A DNA stretch of 64,000 nucleotides from Euryodendron excelsum. Lineage: Eukaryota > Streptophyta > Magnoliopsida > Ericales > Pentaphylacaceae. Shown here piece after piece: positions 1 to 13,124 of the stretch. Each line of letters begins with the position of its first letter. Position 1 is the first letter of the stretch. The stretch covers positions 22,645,001 through 22,709,000 of the forward strand of contig CM065389.1 in the NCBI GenBank assembly GCA_033060915.1, written 5' to 3'. The position numbers and the translations under genes are program-made. The notes under the pieces were generated by a model that saw nothing but the letters and a program-made list of their open reading frames with translations, was not told the origin of the DNA and searched no databases.

Positions 1-2562
1 CATGCTATCCCATCCTTTAAGTCGAGTCATTTACCAAATGGAATAGAATCCCTAAAAATAATAATCATCCACAATAGTATAAGACAAAGGGAATAAACTG
101 GAAACTACCTATTTTCATTTAAAAATATAATTACATGGTATGCAATGTTTACTTAAAGAAGACATGCGAGAAGTAGAAAGATAAAAAGAAAATAGACGAA
201 TTTTGTGGAAACCTCCCTTTTCTTGGGGACCTTTTGGTGAGAACCTTTAACATGGTTTTGAAACTATGCCGATTGCTTTGATATTTCATTCCCCGGGTGT
301 ATCACCAAACGATGGAGGGCGAATTGACAGATCTTTTGCGGTGTTTGACATGCATTCGGTAAAAGATTCTTTTATAGCAATGCACGGGTCTAATAGGACT
401 TTGCAAACGGTGAAACCTCCTTTTACATGGACGGTGGTTGTCACGGCATGGTGTGGAGGTAACGTCTTGTTGATGGATGGTTAGTTCTTATTGCTCCCTG
501 ATGTAGGTTCAGCCTCTTCTAACAACTAGGCTCATCCTTCCATGAGTTTGAACTTGGTGAGGTACTAGAGGGATTCTATGAATTCAGTTGTGCTCTTTGA
601 CCTACAAAAAGAAAAAAGAAAAACATAATGCAGTCATCATGTGGAGTTGGAGGTTCTATGCGATGTATGACTTATGAAGGTCCCTTCTTTGAGGGAATCT
701 AGGCATGATGACAAGTTCATTTTGGAGGTGGGGTTTTGCCCCTATTATGCAATACAATACCTCTTCGGCGTGGGCCGGTTGATGTTTCCTTATTTGGGCA
801 ATCCCGCCTCCATGGACTAAGAGAGATTTGGGCCTCTCTCGAGATATGGTTCTACGCATGCCATGAATCCTTAGGGTTTAAGAACCCGTAGGAGTTTTGG
901 TAGACTCGATTAACATGAGATTGGATTGCTCCTTTCTCTCTACGATTGATTAGATGCATGAGAATGAAATGACTTGAGTCTCTTGGAACTCTTGTCTTGG
1001 AATGAATATGGGTGCATGAGCATAAAAGAAGTAAACGTGTAAGCAATATGATGAGAATTAGTGAGTGATTTAGAAAACCCCCTTCTTATCTTGCTTTTGC
1101 TTTTGATTCTCTTGGTATTTGGAAATGAAGAGGGGGAGGCCAGAAGACAAGAAACAAAAGAGAAGTTAGTGCCTTGATTTGAAGATTTCTATGCAATACA
1201 TGTCCTAGGGGTGCCCCTACTTTAGAGAAAAACTAAACATGATGTATTTGCTCACTTTTAGAGATAGGGGTTTTGCCCCTGTAGGCAAGTACCTTACCAT
1301 TGATCCAGCAATCTATACTTATCCTTACGTTCATTCATTTGCGAAAAAGGGGTACATTGAACTTTGGGTTTAAAACAAAAGAAACAAAGCCCACTTTAAT
1401 AGGGGGAGGGGGAATATGTTTCTTTGGACTTCCACCTATTTAATTTTACATATAAAATCCTAAACTACGCTTGAGTCTTCGAATTCGCTTTCTTTGGATT
1501 TGATGTCGAGGAGATCGTTGAGAGACCTTGTTGGTCGATTGCCCGTTGTCTTCTTGGCAACCCTATCTCCATGAGCATAGAGGGATTAGGGCCCCTCTTA
1601 TGGGATGATTTAAAATACATGCAATGATTCCTTAGGGTTACGTGGGAACCCTTAGGGTTTGGGTAGGTTTAATGCAAGGGAGAGTAACATTGGTGTCACT
1701 CTCTTTGAGTTGATCATATGCATGAGAATGTAGTGACTTGAGTTACTTTGGAACTCTTGTCTTGGGATGGAATATCAAATGCATGAATATGGATGCATAA
1801 AGTAAAGAGAAAAGGAATGCATTTGTAAAGTAAATATGGATGCATGAGCAGTTAGACAAGCATTATAATAGTAAGAATACAGTCATTATAACAACAAGAA
1901 TAAACAAGTATAAATGAAAGTAAGAGCAATCGCCATTTCCTCCATGGTTTTTGGAAAACGGTGCACGTGTTTTAAATCCAGTAGAGGTTCGGCTATGCAT
2001 GGTGTTTATATGAGCATGAGGTTGAGGGTTTACTAATGCGTCTTAAAAAGGCTCGGTTCCCGAATCTTCAAACCTAGGCCCACTCCCCAAGGTGGTGCCA
2101 TGATCCGTTGGTGATCTGAGCGGGGGAACCATCAAGAAGCCATAGGCGAAGAAACTGACACAACATCTTGCTCACAACCAATATACCGTTCCCCCTTCTA
2201 ACTAGAAGGGACAGATCAAGGTAAAAATGCAAGTATGCAAAATGCAAGTGCACGTGCAGTGTGTGTGTGATTTTTTTTTTAAAGCAGAGGAAAGAGCCTA
2301 ACAACTCCCATCCATCTTGTTCATCACATTCATACATAGCAGTTAATAAAATAATACTATAAACAAAAGCACACCTATAAAACAAAGATGTAAGAGTTAG
2401 TATGTGAATGGCAAGCTTAATACAAGATAATATGAATGAAATTAAATGCATGTTTTTTAGAACAACTTTGAAAATTGAAAGTGGATAGAATAGGACAAGT
2501 TAATCGAAGACTCTACATGGGTGAAGGATAAAGAGACATGACTATGGCCTAACCCTCTAAGT
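1..2562 (-). mobile_element. Primer-proximal non-coding interior of a Tat/Ogre-like LTR element (cut by window edge)
   Basis: Read on the minus strand, this is the sequence that follows the primer-binding site. It matches, in the opposite orientation, the interior at about 38618-41150, for example the stretch around 2280-2340 against 38870-38930 and the stretch around 20-60 against 41090-41150. Stops interrupt every frame and no gag, protease, reverse transcriptase or integrase motif is visible. Short open frames on either strand here are not shared intact with the plus-strand copy, so I call it a non-coding leader. It contains a diverged internal duplication (about 900-1010 and 1660-1790). 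Confidence 0.85.
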
Positions 2563-2581
2563 GTCCCCAGTGGAGTTACCA
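2563..2581 (-). other. Primer-binding site, tRNA-Arg type
   Basis: On the minus strand this reads TGGTAACTCCACTGGGGAC, two bases inside the LTR end. The same 19-base site occurs next to two other LTR ends (38599-38617 plus; 60862-60880 minus) with one or two changes. The complement ends in CCA and agrees with my recollection of the 3' end of plant tRNA-Arg, the primer known for Ogre elements. The tRNA identity is from memory. Confidence 0.85.
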
Positions 2582-2583
2582 GC

Positions 2584-5500
2584 TGTCGCGCCCAGATTTT
2601 TCGCACTCGAGGAATACACACACAAGCAGAAAAAATACTGTACTCTCTCGTTAGAACTTATCCTCCTAGAAGAATGAGTGCGACTAGGTTTGAATTAAAA
2701 ATTAATTTGAATAAAGGGCTTTTGGAAAACAATTTGTAGTCGCCACCTAACTTGATTAAGGTGAGTTAAGTCACCTAAAAACTAAGCACAATCCAACACT
2801 ACATCTAGGGTTTTTGAAAACGATTTTTGAAAATACTTCCTCAAGAGAGGCTTTTTAAGAAAATAGGTTATTTAGCAACCTTTAAAAAATATTTAAGCCC
2901 TTGTTTTAAAATAACTCCATTTTGGTCCTACAAAAACAGTGAGTTCAGAGGTTGGTTACGTGTAGGGAAGACGCACTAAGCAATCACCCTACCCCGCCCT
3001 TGTGGTACCTACATTTCTATTCACCCTAGATTTATCCAATAGAGTCTTCGATTAATAAACGTCCAAAACTATCCACTTTAGAAAAGGATATTTAAAGGAA
3101 TGATGTATGATATGCAAGTGCAAGAAATATATTTTGATTTGGAAACAGATTTGAAAAGATTTGAGTCGACTTTAGAAAATAGATTTGAAAAGATAGGTTT
3201 AATTTTGAAGAAAATATTTGGAGATTGGAAATATAGATTTGAAAATAGATTTTTAGAATTGGAAGTTTGAAATAGATCATGGAATTGGAAGATTGAAAAA
3301 AAAAAAGTTATAGAATTGGAGATTTAAAAAAAAAATTATGGAATTGGAGATTTGAAAAAAGTTGTGACTGCACTCATAAGGGTTGCCTACGTATCTTTTT
3401 TGAGGAATCAGGTCAGTCGTAGTTCGGACAAAAGTCCAATAGAAAAGAGATTTTTTATTTGAAAAAGGATTTGATTTGAACTTAGAATAGAAGATTGGAA
3501 TTTGGAATTTGGAATTAGAAATATTAGACTTTGATTTGGAAAGATAGAACTTGGAAGAAAGATTTGGACTTGTTTTGGAAAGATTGAGGTTTAGGAAACC
3601 TAGACTGAAGAAAGAGAGAATTTAGGAAAGACTTGAGGTTTAAGAAAGATTTTACTCGAATATTAGACTTGAAAGATTAGGGAAAGATTGGATTTAGGAA
3701 AGATTCGAATTAGGGAAGTTCCGTTTTAGGAAAGTTTCATTTTAGGAAAGTTTCGAATTAGAAAAGTTTTGAAATAAGAAAGGTTTCGAAAGTTGGAAAG
3801 TTTTGATTTAGGAAATTTTTTAATTTAGGGAAGTTTCAAATTTGGAAAGATTTGAAATTTAGGAAGATTTGAAAGTTGGAAAGTTTTAGAATTTAGAAAG
3901 TTTAGAATTTAAGAAAGTTTTGGATTTAAAAAGTTTTAAAATTTAGAAAGTTTAGGATTTGGAAAGATTTGAAATTTGAGTTTTGGAAATATTGAAATTA
4001 GGAAAGGTTTAAGTTTAAGAAAGATTAAGAAGTTTAAAGTTTAAGGGAAGATTTAAAAGTTTAAGTTTTGGAAACTTAAGGTTTAGGAAAGTATAAGATT
4101 AGGAAGGATTTGAATTAGGAAAGATTTGGATTTGGAAGGATTGAGATTCCTATTTCCTAAAACAAAGGATTGAATTTTGTTTTTAAAAAGGGATGTTTTG
4201 ATTTTGTTTCCAAAAACGGAGGATTGTATCTAGTTTCCTAAATAAGAAGATTGGATTCGGTTTCCTAAAGGAAAGATTAGATTTGGCATAGATTTTGGAG
4301 GTGAAGTTTTAGAAATCCTAGATTTGGAAGACTATGTTTTGATATAGAAAATAGGTTTTGAAAACTTATGATTTAGACGTAAAAAAGGAGATTTTGGAAA
4401 CCTAGGTTTTAAGGCAAGATTGAAAATCATGTTTTAAGAAAGAAAATTAGGGTTTCCTAATCATTGGCTCCAGGGTTTAAATTGGATTCTAAGAAAAGAG
4501 AATTTGGAAAGTAGAATATTTGGAAAGAAAAGGTTTTTGGAAGGAGATCCTAAAAAGAAGTTTTTAGAAAGTGAATTTTGAAAAGAGAGTTTTTGGAAAG
4601 GGGTTTTTGAAAAGATTTTTTCTAAGAAGGAGTTTTTAGGAAAGAGATTTTTGGAAAGAGTTGTTCCGAAGGAAACTTAGGGAGTGTTTCTAGAAAGTAA
4701 ATTTTGAGGAGAGCGTTTTGGAAAGGAGTTTAAAAAGAAGTATTAGAAAATACATTTTTAAAGGGAGTTTTTGAAAACAATTTTAGAAAGGAGATTGGAG
4801 AGAGTTTTTAGAAAGTATGTTGGAAAAAAGATTTTTAAAAGGAGAGATTTGAAAAAAGAGTTTTTAGAAAGTATATAAAATACCTCACTTTCTTAAAGCG
4901 ATCCTAACCATAAGAAGGTTAGAATCACTCTAAGATAGTGGTTTTATAAACAACAATTTTTTGAAAATATGGACCATATTGGTCACTTTAAATGTAACAC
5001 TTTCCTAAAGAAACCCTAACTATGGAAATGCTAGAATCACCTTAGGATTGTGATTTTGAAAACAAGTTTGGAAAAAGAAGATTTTGATGCAAGTTTGAAA
5101 ACAATTTTAATGCAAGTTTTGAAAAACAAGTTTGAAAATGAATTTTAGAGGAATGCAGGATCATGATATGCACAATGTAAGTTGGGGGTTGTGAACATAC
5201 AAGGTTAAGGCTTCACCACATAATCAAGGGGGCCGAACCCACATGGTCTCCGGTTAGACTAAAAGAAAGTCCCCGACATGGTGACCTTCAATAGACTAAT
5301 CCTACACATGGACTAGGAAGCCTTTTGTTTCAAGCATGTAAGGAAAGAGGGGGGGGGGGGGGAAGAAGATGGGGTATTTAAATAGAAGAAAACCCAAGTG
5401 AGTTCAAAGAGAGAAGAGAGAAGGGGGAGTGCGTAAATGTAAAAAGAAAGCCTACCTTGCGTCTTCTTTTATTTGCTTTGCTTTATAAGTTTTGTTCTTC

Positions 5501-7335
5501 TTACTTTGCTACAGTCTTCGCTTTGCTTTGCGTCAGTTTTCAAGAGCTTGTCTTGATCTTCGGGAGCTTCAATTTACAGCACCTCAAGTCTTCAGCGGAG
5601 CCTTTGGAGGCTAGTGTATGAGTGTATAAGAGTGTATGTGAGTGTATAGGAGGCAAGGGTTTGTGTATGGAGGTTAGGGTTTAGGGAGAACCTAAAGAAG
5701 ACTAAGGTTTTGGGAGGCTACGAGCTCTGTATATCAAAGAGGAGAGTTTTTAGACTGAGTTTGTAGACCTTTTTCATGCTGGAGGAGGCTCTGTATTTAT
5801 AGAGAGAAGAACAACCTGACGCGTGTTGAGTGGAGCAAGGCCAAAGAACACATTGGCGCCACTAGGAATGGCTCTAGGCCATTTTTTGGCTTGGCGCCAC
5901 TAGCCACTTAGGAAAGTTTTTAAGTCGGCAAGTAATGTATCTTTAGAAGATTTGGGCGCTTGTACTAGTGACTACTATGCAATTTTTAGCTTGGCTTCAC
6001 TAAGAGCGACACCAGAAGGTCCGGGAAGGATTTAGAAGACCGGGAATGGCCCGGAAGGCCGAAAAAGAACAGGAACCCTTAGAATAGAGTCCTTAAGGCA
6101 ATAAACTTGAAAAATGATGACAGGATGTGCTGAAAGGGTTAACCGAGCCATCAAGGGCAAAACGATCAATTGGGACGGAAAGCTGCCGGGTTAGACTTGG
6201 AATATCCGGGAAGAAGACTCGAGAGCCTGGAAACATTAACCGGAATGTTCCAGGAGGTTACCGATTTGATACCTAAAGCCGGTGTGGTTGAAAAAGGAGA
6301 TCGGCCCACTAGGAGCAAAATGGTCATTTTGCACCGGGTTTGGCGGAATTGACTCGGAATGATCTAGAAATTTCTTAAAAGGCCAGGAATGCTATAATAA
6401 GCATTCTCGGAGAGTTATCGGTTTGATACCTAGAGCCGGTGCGGTTCCTGGGGTGTTCGAATGCCTAGGGGCAAAATGATCATCTTGACCGGAATATCTC
6501 GAAATTGGCCCGAAACTGACTGGAAGGCACCTAAACATATCGGATTGTCTTTAAGACAATCGTGGAAGGGTAGACTTATCGTTCTGAAGACTTAGGTACT
6601 GTCTCGAGAAACGTGTCGAAAATGGCCTTAGGGGCAGTTTGGTTATTTTTCACTGAAGTGGCCTAGTAGGCACCGGTGTTGACATAGGTTTTGAGTGTTT
6701 CCATCATTCTGAAGGTGGTCCCGTGATATAAGGGTTTGCTGGCAATTCCCTATATCGACCTTTTGCAAGTGTTTCCTCCAATTTGACGGTTGCGATGTCT
6801 ACGAGTATTTTCGTTACTCTAATGAGTCGCGATTATTCTGAAGACTGTTTGGAAGCTGCTAGGTGGACTTAGCGGCTGAGGAATCAATTTTCTCAAAAGG
6901 CGTGCTGAAATTGACATTTCTGCATTGGCGGGCTAGCAGACGCCAAAGGTGGACCGTTCTACCATCTCAGGGACTTGGGGTCTCGTCCTAGTCGATGGGT
7001 TTGTAGTGACTTACCATTCCGAAAAACTATCAGAAACGTGCCGAACAGGATGGACTTACAACCTCGAGGAATCAACTTTCTCAAGTGTGCCAAATTTAAT
7101 TGGAATTGGAATTAAAATTGGAAAGGGGACTTACCGTCTTTAGAAAGATGTGCCTATTGAAATTGTATTGAACAATGCCCCCAAGGGCATTTTGGTCATT
7201 TTGCCTCTATTTGGGGACCGGCAGGCCCGTGAAGGGATGAATTGGCTAGATTAGACTTGAAAAATCGAGTTGACTCAAAATATGTCCATATCGACTTGAA
7301 TACAAGTCTGGATGGACTGGAGACTGCCGAGCGGA
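2584..7335 (-). mobile_element. 5' LTR, minus strand, lacking its outermost ~16 bp
   Basis: The 3' end in the sense direction is GGGCGCGACA, directly followed by the primer site. Reading rightwards the window shows, in reverse order, a structured U5 end, about 1.4-2 kb of degenerate AGGAAAGTTT-type low-complexity sequence, a conserved leader, a TATA box and U3. The outer end stops at GAGCGG around 7334, where other copies continue to GGGGTGCTTACA, so the terminus is missing and joined to an interior fragment. No target duplication can be read for that reason. Confidence 0.85.
5794..5801 (-). promoter_or_regulatory. LTR TATA box (TATAAATA)
   Basis: TATAAATA on the minus strand, followed by ACAGAGCCTCCTCC. 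The same box and downstream context occur in every LTR of the window that is not deleted there. It marks the U3/R boundary region. Confidence 0.7.
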
Positions 7336-8390
7336 AAAGTTAAGTGTTACTACCAATCTATACTCATCCTTACGTTTATTCATTTATTGATAAGGGGTAT
7401 ATGAACCTCTGGGTTTAAAACATAAAGGAAGCACAATACACTTTAACAAGGGAAAGGGGGACAATTTCCTTGGGACTTCCGCCTAGCTACTTTTACATAT
7501 GAAGTCCTAAACTACTCTAGAGTCGTTGGATTCGTCTTCTTTGGATTCAATGTCGAGGAGGTCATTGAGAGACCTTGTTCATTGAATGCCCCTTATCTTC
7601 TTAGCACAATCCTATCTCTGTGAGCATAGAGGGATTGGGGCCCCTCTTATGGGGTGACTTAAAATGCCATGAGTCCTTAGGGTTACACGGGAACCCTTAG
7701 GGTTTGGGTAGGTTTAATGCAACGGAGAGTGAACTAGGTGTCACTCTCTTTGGGTTGATCATATGCACGAGAATGCAGTGACTTGAGTTACTTGGAACTC
7801 TCGTCTTGACATGGAATATGGAATGCAAGAAAATGGATGTATAGAGTATAAGGAGAGATAATACAGTTGGAGTAAACATGCATGCACGAGTAGTTAGACA
7901 GTCATTATAACAGTAAGAATACAGTCATTATAACAACAGGAATGAGCAGGTATAAGGAAAGTAAAAGCAGTAGCCCTTTCCTCCATGGTTTTGGAAAACG
8001 GTGCGCGTGTCTTAAATCCGACAGAGGTTCGGCTATGCAATGTGTCTATATGAGCATGAGGTTGAGTGTTGACTAATGCGTCCTAAAAAGGCTCGGTCCC
8101 TAGATCTTCAAACCTAGGCCCACTCCCCGAGTTGGTGCCATGATCGGTTGGTGATTTGAGCATGGGAACCATCAAGAGGCCGTAGGTGAAGAAACTGACA
8201 CAACATCTTGCCCACAACCAATATACCATTCCCCCTTTCTAACTAGAAAGGTCATATCAGGGTAATAATGCAAGTATGCAAAATGCAAGTGCATGTGCAA
8301 TGTGTGTGTGATTTTTGAAGGCGGAGGAAAGAGCCTAACAACTCCCATTCATCCTGTTTATCATATTCATGCATAACAGTTAATAAAATA
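7336..8390 (-). mobile_element. Truncated primer-proximal interior fragment
   Basis: Matches about 1300-2350 of the first interior (same minus orientation), starting near the CAATCTATACTCATCC motif and stopping after TTAATAAAATA at 8390. It lacks the last ~200 bases and the primer site. On its left it is fused to an LTR terminus missing ~16 bp; on its right it abuts a plus-strand gag fragment. Both edges look like illegitimate recombination or deletion joints. No coding capacity seen. Confidence 0.8.
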
Positions 8391-8480
8391 CTAAGTGTTG
8401 AAGCCCATACCTGCTCGCCCATTGCCAAGCCCTCTACCCCCAACCTTTAATGCCGCCCTTACTTGTGACTACCATTCAGG
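8391..8480 (+). pseudogene. gag: gag fragment upstream of solo-LTR insertion (start of zinc knuckle)
   Basis: Reading from 8395 in the frame that is continued at 13130, the fragment is proline-rich and then gives Cys-Asp-Tyr-His-Ser just before the LTR at 8481. This is the first half of the C-X2-H-X5-H-X4-C zinc knuckle found before the 'QDLID' motif in Gag of plant Tat-like elements. The second half lies at 13130 on the far side of the LTR. Everything 5' of 8391, including the capsid part of gag and the start codon, is missing. The rearrangement joint is at about 8390. Confidence 0.8.
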
Positions 8481-11400
8481 TGTTGCGCCCAGATTTTTCG
8501 CACTTGAGGAATACACACTCAAGCGGGAAAAATACTGTACTCTCTCGTTAGAACTTATCCTCCTAGAAGAATGAGTGCGACTAGGTTTGAATTGAAAATA
8601 GATTTAAATAAAGGGCTTTTAGAAAACATTCAGAGTCACCACCTAACTTGAGTTAGGTCACCTAAAACTAAGCACAATTCGAGGATCACACTTAGGGTTT
8701 TTGAAAAATGATTTTGAAAATATCTCCTCAAGAGAGGCTTTTTAAGAAAATAGGTTGTTTGGGAACCTTTGGAAAATAACTAAGCCCTTTTTGAAAATAA
8801 ACTCCATTTTGGTCTTCGAAAACAGTGATTCTAGGTTCGGAGGTTGGTTATGTGTAGGGAAGACGCACTAAGCCATCACCCTACCCCGCCCTTGCGGTAC
8901 CTACATGTCTATTTACCCTAAATTCACCTATGAGAGTCTTCAACTAACTAATGTCCAATCCTATCTACTTTAGAAAAAAAAATGTTTTAAAAGACATGAT
9001 GCATGATATGTAAATGTAATAGAAAGAGTTGGAAAATAGATTTGAAAAAAGATTTGAAAAGAAATTGATTTGTTTTAAAAAGAGATTTGAAAAGATAGAT
9101 TTGAAATTGGAAAGTTTTGGAAATCGGAAATAGAGATTTTGAAATAGATCATGGAATTAGAAACTTGAAAAAGATTGTAGAATTGGAGATTTGAAAGAAG
9201 TTGTGGAATTAGAAATTTGAAAAATGTTGTGACCGTATCCATGAGGGTTACCTAAGTATCCTTTTGGAGGAATCAAGTCAGTCGTAGTTCGGACAAGAGT
9301 CCGATAGAAAAATAGAAGGTTGGATTGGAAGAAAGAGATTTTGATTGGAAAAAAGATTTGGTTTGAACTTAGAATAGGATATTGGAATTTGGAAGATTGA
9401 GAGATTGAACTTAGACCTAGAATTGAACTTGAAAGAGGATTTGACCTTTGGAAAAGAACTTGAACTAGATTTGGAAAGATAGAGTTTTGGGAAACCTAGC
9501 CTTAGGAAAGATAGGATTTAGAAAGGACTTGAGATTAAGAAAGGTTGGACTCGAATGTTAGACTTGAAAGATTGGAGAAAAATTGGATTTAAGAAAGATT
9601 CGAATTAGGAATGTTTCGTTTTAGGAAGGTTCTGTTTTAAGAAAGTTTTATTTTAAGAAAGTTTTGGTTTAGGACAGTTTTTGAATTAGGAAAGTTTTGA
9701 AATTAGGAAATGTTTCGTTTTAAGAAAGTTTTCGAAATAGGAAATGTTCAAATTAGGAAAGAGGAAACTTTTTGAAATAGGAAAGGTTCAAATTAGGAAA
9801 GAGGAATGTTTTTGAAATAGGAAAGTTTAGAATTTAAGAAAGTTTTAGATTTGGAAATATTTGAAATTTAGAAAGATTTGAAAAGTTAGATTTGAAAAGT
9901 TAAGATTTGGAAAGGGATGGAACTAGGAAAGGGTTGAATTAGGAAAGATTTGGGTTTGGAAGGATTGAGATTCCCATTTCCTAAAGCAAGGGATTGAATT
10001 TTGTTTCTAAAAGGAGATATTTTGATTTTGTTTTAAAAAACGGAGAATTGGATCTAGTTTCCTAAATGGGAAGATTGGGTCTAGTTTCCTAAAGGGAATT
10101 TTAGATTTTGGAAAGATGGAGTTTTGAAAATTCTAGTTTTGGGAAGACTATGGTTTTGATGTAGAAAATAGGTTTTGGAAATATATTTATAGTTTTGATG
10201 TAGAAAACAAGAGGTTTTGGAAACCTACGTTTTGAGGCCAAAATAAGGGATTGGAAATCATGCTTTTGGGAAGGAAAATTAGGGTTTCTTATTTGTAGGT
10301 TCTAGGGTTTGACTTGGACACCAAAAAAAGGGATTTTTGGAAAGTGATTTTTTTTAGAAAGTGAGCTTTTTGGGAAAGAAATCCTAGAAAGGAGTTTTTA
10401 GAAAGTGAATTTGAAAAGACAGAGCTTTTGGAAGGTGATTTTTGGAAGGAGATTGTTGGACGGAATTTTTAGGAAAGAGATTTAGGGAGAGAGTTTTCTA
10501 AGAAGGAAACCTAGGGAGTATTTTTAGGAAAGGAATTTTCAAGGAGAGTGTTTTTGGAAAGGTGTTTAAAAAAAAGGAGTTTTGAAAAATAGATTTTTCG
10601 AGGGAGTTTTTAGAAAACAATTTTGGAAAGAAAAGTTTTTGGAAAGCATGTTGAAAAAGAAGAGGGTTTTAGAAAGAGAGACATTTGAAAAGAGAGTTTT
10701 TGGAAAGTATAAAAATGTCTCACTTTCCTAAAGCGATTCTAACCATAAGAAGGCTAGAACCACTTTAAGAAAGTGGTTTTGAAAACAACAAGGATTTGAA
10801 AATATGGACCATATTGGTCACTTTAAATGTAACACTTTCCTAAAGCAACCCTAGCCATGGAAAGGCTAGAATCACCCTAGGATTGTGATTTTGAAAACAA
10901 GTTTTGAAAATGTGTTTGAAAATAATTTTTAGAAGAATACAAGATCATGATATGCACAATGAAAATTGGGGTCGTAAACATACAAGGTTAAGGCTTCACC
11001 ACATAATCAAGGGGGGCCAAACCCACGTGGTCTCCGGTTAGACTAAAAGAAAGCCCCCGACACGGTGACCCTCCAATAGCGTAATCCTACACATGGACCG
11101 AAAATCCCCTTGTTTCAAGTATGAAAAGAAAAGGGGGGAAGAAGATGGGGGATTAAAATAGAAGAAAACCCAATTGGGTTAGGAGAGAGTAAAGAGAAGG
11201 GGGAGTGCTTAAACGTAAAAAGAAAACCTACCTTGTGTCTTCTTTATTTTGCTTTGCTTTGCGTGTTTTGTTTTTCTTGCATTATTTCAGTCTTCGTCTT
11301 GATCTTTGTCTTGATCTTCGAGTGTTTGCTTCGATCTTCAAGAGCTTCAAATTGCAGCACCTCAAGTCTTCAATGGAGGCTTTGGAGGCTAGTGTATGAG

Positions 11401-13124
11401 TATAGGAGAGTGTGTATGAGTGTATAGGAGGCTAGGGTTTGGAAAACCTAAAGAAGCTAGGGTTTAGGGAGGCTACGAGCTCTGTATATCGAAGAATAAG
11501 GTTTTTAGACTGAGTTTGCGGACCTCTTTCACGCTGGAGGAGGCTCTGTATTTATGGAGATGGGATAGACCTGACGCCTGTTGCAGTGGCGCCAGGCAAA
11601 ATTTCCTCTTGGCACCACTAGGAGTGGCGCTAGCCACTTAGGAAAGTTTGTAAGTCGGCAAGCAACGTATCTTGAGAAGATTTGGGAGCCTGTACTGGTG
11701 ACTACCATGCAATTTTTAGCCTAGCTTCACTAGGAGTAATTTCGGAAGGTCTAGGAAGGATTTAAGGGATCGGGAATGGCCTGCAGAGCCAGAAAGGGAT
11801 AGGAACCCTTAGAATAATGTCTCGGGGACAAAGGACTTGAAAAATGATGACAAGATTTGTTAGAAGGGTTAACTGGGCCATTAGGGGAAAAATGATCAAC
11901 CGGGCCGGAAAGCTGCCGGGATGGACTCGGAATGTCCTAAAAAAAGACTCGAGATTTGGAAACATTATTTAGAATGTTCACAAAGGCTACCGGTTTGATA
12001 ACCAGAGCTGGTGTGGTCGAAAAAGGCGACTAGCCCACTAGGGGCAAAACGGTCATTTTACACCGGGTTCGCCGGAACTGACTCGGAATGATTCGGAAAG
12101 ATAAAGGAAGGTTGAGAATACTATAGGAAGCACTCTCGGGAGGTTACCGGTTTGATACCCAGGGCCGGTGTGGTTCCTAGGGCGTTCGGATGCCTAGGGG
12201 CAAAATGGTCATCTTGATCGAAAAAGTTTCGAAATTGACCCGAAACTAACTGGAAGGCACCTAATCATGCTGGATCATCTTTGGGACAATCTTGGAAGGG
12301 TGGACTTACCATTATGAGGACTTAGGTGTGCTATCGAGAAACGTGCCAAAAAATGGCCCTAGGGGCAATTTGGTCATTTTTCACAGAACTGGGCTAGCAG
12401 GCACTGGTGGTGACCTGAGTTTTGAGTGTTTCTGCCACTCTAATAGTGGTCCCGTGGTACAGGGGTTTGTTAGCAATTCCCTATATCGACCTGTTTACGA
12501 GTATTTTTGCTACTCTGACGGTTGCGATGTTTGTGAGTATTTTCGCTACTCTGACGGTTCGCGATCATTCCAGAGACTGCCTGATCTTGGGAAGCTGCTA
12601 AAGGGACTTAGCACCTGAGATTCAACTTTCTCAGCAGGCATGCCAAAACGGACATTTCTACATTGGCGGGCTAGCAAGCCCCAAAGGTGGATCGCTCTAC
12701 TAACTAGGGGACTTGGGGTCTCGTCCCAGTCGACAGGTTTGAAGGGACTTACCGTTTCAACGAAACTTTCTTTGGAAAACGTGCCAGATTGGATAGACTT
12801 ATCGTCTCGAGGGATCAACTTTCTCGAGAGAGGGATTAAAATTGAAATTGAACTTGGAAAGGGGACTTACCGTCTTCGAGAAGATGTGCCTATTGGAATT
12901 AGAAAGGGGACTTACCGTCTTCGGAAAGGCGCGCCTCTTGGAATTGGACCGAACAATGCCCTCGAGGGCATTTTGGTCATTTTGCCTCTATTTGGGCCTG
13001 GTGGGCCAGCGAAGCGATGAATTGACTGGATTAAGACTAGAATTCTAGAATATATCCATATTGACTTGAAATCAAGTCTGGACGGACTGGAGACTGCTGA
13101 GCGATAAAAAATGGGGTGCTTATA
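8481..13124 (-). mobile_element. Solo LTR inserted in gag, with near-perfect 5-bp target duplication
   Basis: Plus-strand ends are TGTTGCGCCC and GGGGTGCTTATA, i.e. a minus-strand LTR of 4644 bp. Flanks are TCAGG (8476-8480) and TCGGG (13125-13129), a 5-bp target duplication with one later change. gag reading resumes in frame if one copy of the duplication is ignored, so only one LTR, with no interior, is present. That is the product of LTR-LTR recombination. The TATA box is degraded (about 11549-11556). The LTR holds the usual U3 dyads (12421-12555) and the low-complexity tract (9000-10720). Open frames within it are by-products of repeats. Confidence 0.93.
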
